A stretch of DNA of 34,218 nt from assembly GCA_964544635.1 (NCBI GenBank), contig CAZJCK010000038.1:1-34218 (forward strand), written 5' to 3'. The stretch comes from CAZJCK01 sp964544635 (GTDB taxonomy: Bacteria; Zixibacteria; MSB-5A5; GN15; FEB-12). Positions 24,432-31,137 of this stretch are shown here, piece by piece; position 1 is the stretch's first letter, and each line of letters starts with the position of its first letter. The translations under genes were made by a program, and so were the position numbers. The notes below the pieces were generated by a model that was given only the letters and a program-made list of their open reading frames with translations, was not told where the DNA came from and made no database searches.

Positions 24432-25199
24432 ATGTCAACCCGCTCTGACATGACCTACGATATCCCGCAGATGAAGAAGCCGCTCAAGATCTGGGATAAG
24501 ATCGAGCTGGTCATCGGCGAGGGGAAAGACGTGGCAGTGTACCTGACGCGGGTCGAGGACTTTGTCGCCGGCGGTATCGTGGTATCCGATCCGGAACGCA
24601 CCAGGGGCAAACCGCAGGTGATGGAAAACATCGTCGTGCTCGTCCTCGTGCAGGGCGACGACGCCGTCTACCAGTTCCGTTCGAAAATGAAGCGGTTCGC
24701 GTCGGAGAACTCGCGGCGCTACATCCTCAGCCCGCCGACCTCGGTGCGACGGGTGCAGCGCCGCCAGTTCGTGCGTATCGACTACACCGGCCGCGTCCGC
24801 TACCTCGATCTGCAGATCGACGACATCGAAGCGTTCGATTTCGAGCAGATCGAGTGGCAGCAGTCGATGTCGACCAATATGAGCGGTGGCGGCGTGTGCA
24901 TGGAGATCGAAGAGGGGATCGATCTCGGCGACGCCCTGCTGTTGCAGGTCGCCTGTTTTCCCGAGCTGGAGCTGCCGGAAACGGTCGTCGGCGTGGTCCG
25001 CCGCCTCGAATACAACCAGGGCGCTACCCGCGCCGGTATCGAATTTATTCTGCGGTCGGACCTGACGAAGCACCTGTCGATGGACCTCATCCGCAAGCTG
25101 CCGAGGTCGATCCAGGAGTTCGACGACCGTGCCCAGAACGAGCTGATCAACTTCATCTTCCGCGAACAGATCGACATGCGCAACAAAGGACTGTTGTGA
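24432..25199 (+). CDS. YcgR-like PilZ-domain protein (first of three)
   Basis: A 255-residue protein with a YcgR-N-like beta domain (about 16-105) followed by a PilZ domain (about 108-235). The two cyclic-di-GMP contact motifs are intact: R-x-x-x-R at R111-R115 (VQRRQFVRID) and N-x-S-x-x-G at N149-G154 (TNMSGGGV). YcgR-type proteins bind c-di-GMP and slow or bias the flagellar motor. An acidic loop, DLQIDDIEAFDFEQIE, is inserted between the motifs. The stop overlaps the next start by 1 nt (TGATG), so the three PilZ genes look translationally coupled. Confidence 0.85.
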   Translation: MSTRSDMTYDIPQMKKPLKIWDKIELVIGEGKDVAVYLTRVEDFVAGGIVVSDPERTRGKPQVMENIVVLVLVQGDDAVYQFRSKMKRFASENSRRYILSPPTSVRRVQRRQFVRIDYTGRVRYLDLQIDDIEAFDFEQIEWQQSMSTNMSGGGVCMEIEEGIDLGDALLLQVACFPELELPETVVGVVRRLEYNQGATRAGIEFILRSDLTKHLSMDLIRKLPRSIQEFDDRAQNELINFIFREQIDMRNKGLL

Positions 25200-25981
25200 T
25201 GATATATCCACCTGAAGTCAAACCGACCCCGACCGAGGAACGGCCGTTGCAACTGGATCTGGCCGAGCTGGTGGGACGCAAGGTGACCCTGTTCACCGAG
25301 CAGTTCCCGGGTCAGCCGCTCAAGAGCCGTGTCATGGCGGCCCGTGACGACGCGCTGTCGCTCGATCGCTCGGGCACCGACGGTCGAATTGATAATCTCG
25401 TATCCAACCAGTCGGTGGTGGTGCAGTTCGCATACCACGGCCAGGTGGTATCGGTCCAGGCGAAACTCAAGCGCCGACAGGGTGGCCAGTGCCACGTGGT
25501 GCTGGGCGACGCCGTGGTACCGCTGGCCAAGCGCCAGTTCCGCCGGATGGACCTGCGTTGCCGGGTGCGCCTGGCGCCGCTGCCGAAAGCGTTGCTGCAC
25601 CCCCGCAAGCTGTCCCAGTTGCGCTGGGTGGAGACCAATACCATCAACCTGTCGTCGGGCGGCACGATGGTCGCCATGAACGGCTTTTTGGAGCCGGGTG
25701 TGTACGTGGTCATCAACATCGATCTCGGCCATCTCCGTTTCCCCATGCTCCTGGCCGGCTGTGTCCGCCACTGCTTCCAGCGCGCCGAGGGAGAATATTG
25801 TGTAGGCATCGAATTTATCGTTCAAGAGAAGCGAGAGGACCACTTCTCGAGCACCTCGCTGCGGCAGTTGCCGCCCAACATTTTCAACTACAGTGCGACC
25901 GACCGCCGCAACCTCAACCGTGAAATAACCGCATGGATGCATGAAAGTAACATCGATCATACTATGGGAGAGAAAGTATGA
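25199..25981 (+). CDS. PilZ-domain protein (second of three)
   Basis: A 260-residue protein with the same two-part layout. The N-terminal YcgR-N-like domain (about 20-108) starts QLDLAELVGRKVTLFTEQFP, and the PilZ domain follows. R-x-x-x-R is R112-R116 (AKRQFRRMDL) and N-x-S-x-x-G is N150-G155 (INLSSGGTM). I chose ATG 25199, which overlaps the previous stop and has AAAGGA 8 nt upstream, over a much longer in-frame reading that begins within the previous gene. The last codons overlap the next start by 4 nt (ATGA). Confidence 0.85.
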   Translation: MIYPPEVKPTPTEERPLQLDLAELVGRKVTLFTEQFPGQPLKSRVMAARDDALSLDRSGTDGRIDNLVSNQSVVVQFAYHGQVVSVQAKLKRRQGGQCHVVLGDAVVPLAKRQFRRMDLRCRVRLAPLPKALLHPRKLSQLRWVETNTINLSSGGTMVAMNGFLEPGVYVVINIDLGHLRFPMLLAGCVRHCFQRAEGEYCVGIEFIVQEKREDHFSSTSLRQLPPNIFNYSATDRRNLNREITAWMHESNIDHTMGEKV

Positions 25982-26493
25982 GCAAGGACCAGAAAGTGAA
26001 GTTCGTGTCCGACGTTCCCGTCGCCGACACCTCGCTCGTCAGCGAGAAACCGTTCGAGATCCGCAGCGACGAGCAGCGTCGCTACGTGCGCCTCGAAATC
26101 TCAGCCCCGACTGAATTGCAGCGGGTCAAGGACCAGTCCGGCAATTTCTGGCCGGAAGGCGAAGGCGCCGACATCCGCGGCACCATCCTCAACATTTCGG
26201 CCGGCGGCGTGCTGGTCGACCTGGAGAAGCCGCTGGAATGCCGTGACATCGTCATCATGTCGTTCCACCTGCAGCACGAGATCGTGGTGCGCAACGTGCT
26301 CGGTCGCGTCAAGCGCTGCGACGCCGACGATGCCTGCTACCTTGCCGGTATCGAGTTCGTCACCCGCGAGCAGCTGTCCGATGCTCTCAGCGCCGGCGAA
26401 CTGGAGGTGCTGTCCGACGACATGGCCAACTTCGGCGACTCGGTGCAGCGCCTGCTGAGCGGCTACGTCAAACGTCGCAAGGAGTCGGAGTAA
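25978..26493 (+). CDS. PilZ-domain protein (third of three)
   Basis: A 171-residue protein, essentially a single PilZ domain (about 30-145) with a 30-residue N-terminal tail and a basic C-terminus (KRRKESE), lacking the YcgR-N domain. R-x-x-x-R is R34-R38 (DEQRRYVRLE) and N-x-S-x-x-G is N72-G77 (LNISAGGVLV), so c-di-GMP binding is expected. Its start overlaps the previous stop as ATGA. It is followed after 3 nt by the exported protein gene. Confidence 0.87.
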   Translation: MSKDQKVKFVSDVPVADTSLVSEKPFEIRSDEQRRYVRLEISAPTELQRVKDQSGNFWPEGEGADIRGTILNISAGGVLVDLEKPLECRDIVIMSFHLQHEIVVRNVLGRVKRCDADDACYLAGIEFVTREQLSDALSAGELEVLSDDMANFGDSVQRLLSGYVKRRKESE

Positions 26494-26496
26494 GCG

Positions 26497-27099
26497 ATGT
26501 CACGCAGCGCTGTAGTCGGAATTTTGCTCGGTCTGATGGCACTGGCTGCCGGAGGCGACGGCATGGTGGCGCGTACCGTCCTGGTGCGCGTCGAAGCGTC
26601 GGTCAATCCGTGGGCTGAGTCGCACCTCGAAGCGAAGCTGATTGAACGGCTCAGCCGCAGCCGCCATGTCAGGGCGTCTGACGGCCGCGACATCGAGCAC
26701 TACCCGCCCCTCCCGGAAGCGTCGCACGATCTCGACAGCCTCGTCAACTGGGGCATCGAAACCGGCAGCCGTTTCCTGGTTTTGGTGGAGGTGGATGATA
26801 TCCGGCTGGAGCGGCGCAAGACATTCAGCATTCCACTGCTTTTTCACAAGTGGGAAACGATCGGCGTGGTCGAAGGCGAGCTGCGTTTGATCGACATCGA
26901 ACGCGGCACCCTCTTGGCGGCCGAGCCGTTCATTGTCGAACGCCCGGCCAATCGTCATTTTCAGCTGTCGATCGACGACAACCGGCACGACCCCGACCTG
27001 AAAGTGTCGGCGGTGGAGAAGATCCGCTTCTTCGACCAACTGGAAGAGGATGCGGCTACACATCTGATGGAACGGATATCGAAGTATATCAGGGGATGA
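26497..27099 (+). CDS. Exported protein of unknown function
   Basis: A 200-residue protein that I do not recognise. Residues 1-25 form a signal peptide (hydrophobic VVGILLGLMALAAGG, no lipobox). The remainder alternates strands and helices: RTVLVRVEASVNPWAESHLE, then WGIETGSRFLVLVEVDDIRL, then GEGELRL-like VVEGELRLIDIERGTLLAAE and a C-terminal helix EEDAATHLMERISKYIRG. The order helix - 'G-x-x-F-L-V' strand - long hairpin - helix recalls the periplasmic CsgG/FlgT-like fold, where a strand set precedes a closing helix. That is a suggestion from pattern only. It is inside the coupled gene run (3 nt after the third PilZ gene, 9 nt before the next). Confidence 0.72.
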   Translation: MSRSAVVGILLGLMALAAGGDGMVARTVLVRVEASVNPWAESHLEAKLIERLSRSRHVRASDGRDIEHYPPLPEASHDLDSLVNWGIETGSRFLVLVEVDDIRLERRKTFSIPLLFHKWETIGVVEGELRLIDIERGTLLAAEPFIVERPANRHFQLSIDDNRHDPDLKVSAVEKIRFFDQLEEDAATHLMERISKYIRG

Positions 27100-27108
27100 T
27101 GGTGACTC

Positions 27109-27972
27109 GTGAGTCAGACGACTAAGCAGGCGGCGACCGGACGGTCGCGGAATCGAAGCGATACCGAAACAGCGCTGGCGGTGGCACAGCAGATCATGAG
27201 GCTGTGCGGCGCCGGTCCGCCCGATCGCCCGGCCCTGAACAGGGTACTGACCGAACTGCGCCAGCTGGTGGCGTTTGACGCCGCCTCGCTGTACCTGCTC
27301 GACCGCCGTCAGCAGCGCCTCGTCGAGGTCGGTACGGTCGGCGGTGCGGTCGCTCCGCTTGACTTTCTCAAGGTCGGGGACGGGGATGGCCTGTCCGGCT
27401 GGGTGGCCAGCCAGCGCAAGCCTGTCCTGTTAACCAACCGCCCCACCGGCCCGGTCGACCAGCCGACTTTTGCCACCCTCCTGTCGCTGCCGTTGTCGAT
27501 CGGTGACGATGTCATCGGCGTGGTCAACCTCGGCTGCGAGGCGGCGGAAGCGATTGATCCGTCGCAGGTGAAACAGCTGTCGTTCATCGTCGACGTTATT
27601 GCGCTGTCGGTGGAACGCCAGCAGTATGCCGCCGCCATCGCCCGGAGCCGACGCACGCTTGATGACATCCGGTCGCAGCTTGACTCGACCGTCAAGTCGA
27701 GCGTATCGCCGGAAACACTTGTGTCGCTGGGGGAACTGGCGGCTGGTGTCAATCATGCCATCAACAATCCGCTGGCGGTGATCGTCGGCAATGTCCAGTT
27801 CCTGCTGCACGAAAATGTCGCCACCAACCAGAAGACGTTATCGCGGCTGCGTCGGATCGAGCAAGCTGCCCTCCAGATCAGCGACACCAATCGCGAGCTG
27901 GTGCGGCTTCATTCCATGACGCATCGGTCGGCCGAACAGGCCGCCGGTCCGCAGAGCACGACAAAGGAATAA
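27109..27972 (+). CDS. GAF-domain protein with HisKA-like helix but no kinase ATPase domain
   Basis: A 287-residue cytoplasmic protein. Residues about 38-170 form a GAF sensor domain (AFDAASLYLLDRRQQRLVEV; DGLSGWVASQRKPVLLTNRP; TFATLLSLPLSIGDDVIGVV). Residues 208-262 are a HisKA-type dimerisation helix pair with H216 in GELAAGVNHAINNPLAVIVG. The residue after the His, usually Glu or Asp, is Ala. The protein stops soon after, so there is no HATPase_c domain at all. It might receive phosphate from another kinase or act only by dimerisation. It begins at GTG 27109. The stop is 3 nt before the partner gene, and no frameshift to a lost domain is evident. Confidence 0.8.
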   Translation: MSQTTKQAATGRSRNRSDTETALAVAQQIMRLCGAGPPDRPALNRVLTELRQLVAFDAASLYLLDRRQQRLVEVGTVGGAVAPLDFLKVGDGDGLSGWVASQRKPVLLTNRPTGPVDQPTFATLLSLPLSIGDDVIGVVNLGCEAAEAIDPSQVKQLSFIVDVIALSVERQQYAAAIARSRRTLDDIRSQLDSTVKSSVSPETLVSLGELAAGVNHAINNPLAVIVGNVQFLLHENVATNQKTLSRLRRIEQAALQISDTNRELVRLHSMTHRSAEQAAGPQSTTKE

Positions 27973-27975
27973 ATC

Positions 27976-29397
27976 ATGTCCGGGGAAATTGACAACCTTA
28001 CCATATCTGCCGGGAATGAGCGCCCTACTGTGAGCGGTCGCGATTCCGATATTCCCCTGCAGATTCTCTCAGAGGTGGCGGCGGCCCTGTCGTCGTCGCT
28101 CGACCTCGATAAAATTCTCGAAGTCATTCTCACCGGCGCCACCGCTTCGCAGGGGCTCGGTTTCAATCGCGCTTTTCTCTTCCTGTATGATGCCAAGCAG
28201 AACGGCCTGCAGGGGCAGATGGCGGTCGGCCCGACCTCACCGGAAGAGGCCGGATCGATCTGGCACCAGCTTGAGTCGATGCGCCTGACCCTCCAGGAGC
28301 TGCTCGATTCCTACGATCGCCTGCCGCGCGGCAACGACGACCTGACGCGCCGGGTCAAGGAAATCAACTTCGATCTGTCAGCACCATCGCTGATCTCCAC
28401 TGCCTGTCTGGAAGGACGGGCGGTTAACCTCGATACCGTGACTGATATCGACGACACAACTGCCGAACTGCTCGACCGGCTGGGTACTCGCCGGGCGGTA
28501 CTGGTGCCGATGTTCAGCAAGGGACATCTGCTGGGCCTGCTGACCGCCGACAACCTGATTACCCGCCAGCTGATTTCCAACGACGCCGTCCACCTCCTCC
28601 AGATCCTGGCCCGCCAGGCGGCAGTGGCCATGGAACGGGCGCACCTGTACGACCAGCAGTTGGAGCGTGCCACCGAACTGGAACGTCTCAACCGGCTGCT
28701 CAATGAGTCGCAGGACCAGATCATCCGGTTCGAGAAGATGTCGGTGATCGGCGAATTGACCTCGACTATTGCCCATGAGTTGCGTAACCCGCTCACCATT
28801 GTCGGCGGCTTCGCCAACATGCTGCTCAAGACAACACCGGCACCGGAATCACAGGAATATCTCAACATCATAGTCAGTGAAACCCGTCGCGCCGAAAGCG
28901 TACTGAACGAAGTACTCGACTTCTACCGAGCGTCCCAGACTGCCAGTTCGCAGATCGACCTCGGCCCGCTGGTCAAACGCAATGTCGGGCTGCTGCAGGG
29001 GCGTCGCCTCTCGGAGTGCCGCATCGATATCGATGTCGTCAGCGACCCGCTGCCCGTCTTCGGTAACGTCGATCTGCTGAGCCATGCCCTCTACCAGGTG
29101 GTCAAACTGGCGACCGAGGAACTGGTCGCCGATACGGTCCTGACGGTGCGGCTCCGTCGCGACGTTGACAGCGCCGCGATGACCCTGTATGTGGCGGCCC
29201 CCGACGATATGCGCGATAACGTGGCCCGGGCGCTGAACCATCTGTTTGGCGCCGGCAAGTCGTCGCAACGCCTCTCGCTGTTGGTAGCAGTGGAGACTAT
29301 CAGGTGCCATAGTGGGTCGATTGAATTGTCAACCGACGCCGGTTTGGTGCCGACACTTGAAATACGACTACCATTGACTGAGGGACATGTGTCATGA
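27976..29397 (+). CDS. GAF-domain histidine kinase-like protein with degenerate ATPase domain
   Basis: A 473-residue protein. Residues about 35-215 are a GAF domain with an insertion (IPLQILSEVAAALSSSLDLD; RRAVLVPMFSKGHLLGLLTA). Residues 255-320 are a HisKA domain with an intact H-box, H267 in GELTSTIAHELRNPLTIVGG. The C-terminal 140 residues keep the strand order of HATPase_c but lose its motifs. The N-box position reads LLSHALYQVVKLATEEL without the Asn. The D-x-G-x-G box is AAPDDM, and the G-x-G-L-G-L box reads SQRLSLL. ATP binding is therefore unlikely. The start ATG 27976 follows AAAGGA, and the stop overlaps the receiver gene start (ATGA). Confidence 0.83.
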   Translation: MSGEIDNLTISAGNERPTVSGRDSDIPLQILSEVAAALSSSLDLDKILEVILTGATASQGLGFNRAFLFLYDAKQNGLQGQMAVGPTSPEEAGSIWHQLESMRLTLQELLDSYDRLPRGNDDLTRRVKEINFDLSAPSLISTACLEGRAVNLDTVTDIDDTTAELLDRLGTRRAVLVPMFSKGHLLGLLTADNLITRQLISNDAVHLLQILARQAAVAMERAHLYDQQLERATELERLNRLLNESQDQIIRFEKMSVIGELTSTIAHELRNPLTIVGGFANMLLKTTPAPESQEYLNIIVSETRRAESVLNEVLDFYRASQTASSQIDLGPLVKRNVGLLQGRRLSECRIDIDVVSDPLPVFGNVDLLSHALYQVVKLATEELVADTVLTVRLRRDVDSAAMTLYVAAPDDMRDNVARALNHLFGAGKSSQRLSLLVAVETIRCHSGSIELSTDAGLVPTLEIRLPLTEGHVS

Positions 29398-29759
29398 CTG
29401 AACAGATTCTCATCATCGACGATGACCGCAACCTGGCCCTCCTGTACCGTACCGAGCTGGCCGCCCGTGGCTGGACTGTGGAGGTGGCATCGTCCCCCAA
29501 AGAGGCCCTGGAAATAACCGGCCGCTGTGACTACCGGGTGATCGTGCTGGATATCGAGATGCCGGAGATGTCGGGGCTGGAGCTGCTGGGGAAATTGCGT
29601 GAACAGGCACCCAACAGCCGGATCATCCTCAATTCCGCGTTTTCCACCTACAAGGCTGATTTTCAGACCTGGCTGGCCGACGCCTACCTGGTCAAATCGT
29701 CCGATGTCACACCGCTGATACAAACGGTCAACAACTTCCTGGAATTGTCCGATGAGTGA
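29394..29759 (+). CDS. Stand-alone response-regulator receiver (first)
   Basis: A 121-residue single REC domain with no output domain. The acidic pair is at LIIDDDRNL, the phosphoacceptor is D53 (VIVLDIEMPEMSG), a Ser stands in the usual Thr/Ser position (ILNSAF), and the conserved Lys is in YLVKSSD, so phosphorylation should be possible. Its start overlaps the degenerate kinase gene by 4 nt and its stop overlaps the next gene by 8 nt, which argues that kinase-like protein and receiver are partners. Confidence 0.9.
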   Translation: MTEQILIIDDDRNLALLYRTELAARGWTVEVASSPKEALEITGRCDYRVIVLDIEMPEMSGLELLGKLREQAPNSRIILNSAFSTYKADFQTWLADAYLVKSSDVTPLIQTVNNFLELSDE

Positions 29760-30153
29760 AATCGATGAACGCCAGGCCAGCCTTGCGCTGGTCGAACAGG
29801 TAGACGAGCTGAGCGAGCAGGTCAAGAACCTGGCGCTCAACATGGCCATCTTTCTGGCCAAAGAGAAGAAGGACTCCGATCGGCTCGGCGCCCTCGAACC
29901 GGACTTTATGCGCCTGGTCAACGGCACTGTCAAGGTGGTCCAGGAACTGGCCATAATTATAAACGCCGCCCGCAACCTCGAGCGGATGATCTACGAGGTC
30001 CCGTCGGGACGTCTTAACAAGGATCATATCGAAGTCAAGCTGCGTTCACTTCTTGAACAGTGCCACAAACTGATTTATTCGCTGTCAGGCGGCCGCCCCG
30101 ACCGTCCCGAAAATGTCGGCTGGGACTCTCACGGCAACGATCATCTGGCCTGA
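29752..30153 (+). CDS. Small helical protein of unknown function
   Basis: A 133-residue soluble protein that I do not recognise. It is predicted nearly all-helical: VEQVDELSEQVKNLALNMAI shows heptad spacing, and VKVVQELAIIINAARNLERM forms a second helix, with a disordered Gly/Pro/Arg/Asp tail. No catalytic motif is seen. It overlaps the preceding receiver gene by 8 nt and so is likely co-translated with it. A scaffold, phosphatase or phosphotransfer role would suit the place, but a phosphorylatable His in an HPt-type context is not evident (the only His in the fold, in EQCHKLIYSL, could be considered). Confidence 0.7.
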   Translation: MSEIDERQASLALVEQVDELSEQVKNLALNMAIFLAKEKKDSDRLGALEPDFMRLVNGTVKVVQELAIIINAARNLERMIYEVPSGRLNKDHIEVKLRSLLEQCHKLIYSLSGGRPDRPENVGWDSHGNDHLA

Positions 30154-30162
30154 GCCAATTGG

Positions 30163-30184
30163 CCGGTTTAGAGATCCGGTTTTT
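30163..30184 (+). terminator. Possible weak terminator between receiver genes
   Basis: CCGG (30163-30166) can pair with CCGG (30176-30179), followed by TTTTT (30180-30184). A 10-bp palindrome, GCCAATTGGC, lies at 30154-30163 just before. The stem is short, so termination would be partial at best. It falls in a 78-bp gap in the otherwise close-packed gene run. Confidence 0.3.
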
Positions 30185-30231
30185 CTGACGATACAATTAA
30201 TGAAGAACGCAGATAAACCCAGGATGATACG

Positions 30232-30651
30232 ATGAAGACACCATCCTCAGTTGATACCCTGCATCGGCTGGCCACAGAACGCGGCACGCCGTTCAAGGTA
30301 CTAATAGTCGACGACGAACAGTGGGTTCAGGAAGTATTTCGCGACTTCTGTGAGCTGACCCGGGCGTTCGACGTCGAACTGGCCGAGTCCGGTCGCGACG
30401 CCATCGACAAGGTCCGCAACAACCGGTACGACCTCGTCACCCTTGACCTGATCATGCCGGAAATGTCGGGGCTCGACGTCCTGTCGGCCATCAAGAAGTT
30501 TTCACCCCAGATGCCGGTGATTGTGATTACCGGCAATGCCACCGATCGCCTGGTCAACGAGGCGGGCGTGATGGGGGCCTGTCGGGTCATGTACAAACCG
30601 GTGCTGCTCGAAGACTTTGTCGGCGAAGTAGCATCAACACTGAGCAGGTAA
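30232..30651 (+). CDS. Stand-alone response-regulator receiver (second)
   Basis: A 139-residue REC domain with an 18-residue N-terminal tail. Conserved residues: VLIVDDEQW acidic pair, D72 (LVTLDLIMPEMSGLDVL), Thr in VIVITGNAT, and Lys in RVMYKPVLLEDF. It lacks an output domain. It sits after a 78-bp gap and may begin a secondary transcript. Single-domain receivers beside flagellar genes may act as CheY-like motor ligands or as phosphate sinks. Confidence 0.9.
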   Translation: MKTPSSVDTLHRLATERGTPFKVLIVDDEQWVQEVFRDFCELTRAFDVELAESGRDAIDKVRNNRYDLVTLDLIMPEMSGLDVLSAIKKFSPQMPVIVITGNATDRLVNEAGVMGACRVMYKPVLLEDFVGEVASTLSR

Positions 30652-30710
30652 ATGAGTGTACCGCGCGTCGAGGGGCGTCCGATACCTGAATACAAAGGGA
30701 GTGGCTGGCA

Positions 30711-31100
30711 GTGAAAGGCACCGTTTCTATTCTCGTCGTTGACGACGAGCAGATGATGTGTACGTTGCTTACGAAGATCCTTTCAAGGGAAGGCTACCAG
30801 GTCAAGACAGCCGACGGGGGAGAGGCTGCGCTGGCGTTGCTTGAGAAGGAACAGTTCAACCTGGTCATTTCAGATATGAAGATGCCGGGTATGGATGGTT
30901 TCGAACTGTTGAAACGGATTAAGCAGAACTATCCCGATATTGGCGTGATAATCATGACGGCCTATGGCGATACCTATACCGTCAAGGATGCGCTTCTGCT
31001 GGGGGCTGATGAATATATCACCAAGCCGTTCAAGAGTTACGAAATATCGCTGGTGGTCGAACGAGCCTATTGGCGACTGTCGTCACAAACGCAGTCCTAA
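30711..31100 (+). CDS. Stand-alone response-regulator receiver (third, NtrC-like receiver)
   Basis: A 129-residue REC domain beginning at GTG 30711 (AAAGGGA 10 nt upstream). SILVVDDEQMM acidic pair, D55 (LVISDMKMPGMDGFELL), Thr in VIIMTAYGD and Lys in EYITKPFKSYE are all present. Sequence style is that of NtrC-family receivers, but no AAA+ or DNA-binding domain follows; the ORF ends at a normal stop with fapA 37 nt downstream. Thus a sigma-54 activator for the promoter candidates here is not in this window. Confidence 0.9.
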   Translation: MKGTVSILVVDDEQMMCTLLTKILSREGYQVKTADGGEAALALLEKEQFNLVISDMKMPGMDGFELLKRIKQNYPDIGVIIMTAYGDTYTVKDALLLGADEYITKPFKSYEISLVVERAYWRLSSQTQS

Positions 31101-31137
31101 ACAGCAGGCACCGGGGGCTTGAAAACAGGGGAAAGAG

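Noticed and set aside
24854..25198. A long N-terminal extension of the second PilZ protein
   Set aside because: It is a shadow of the first PilZ gene; ATG 25199 overlaps the upstream stop and has AAAGGA at good distance.
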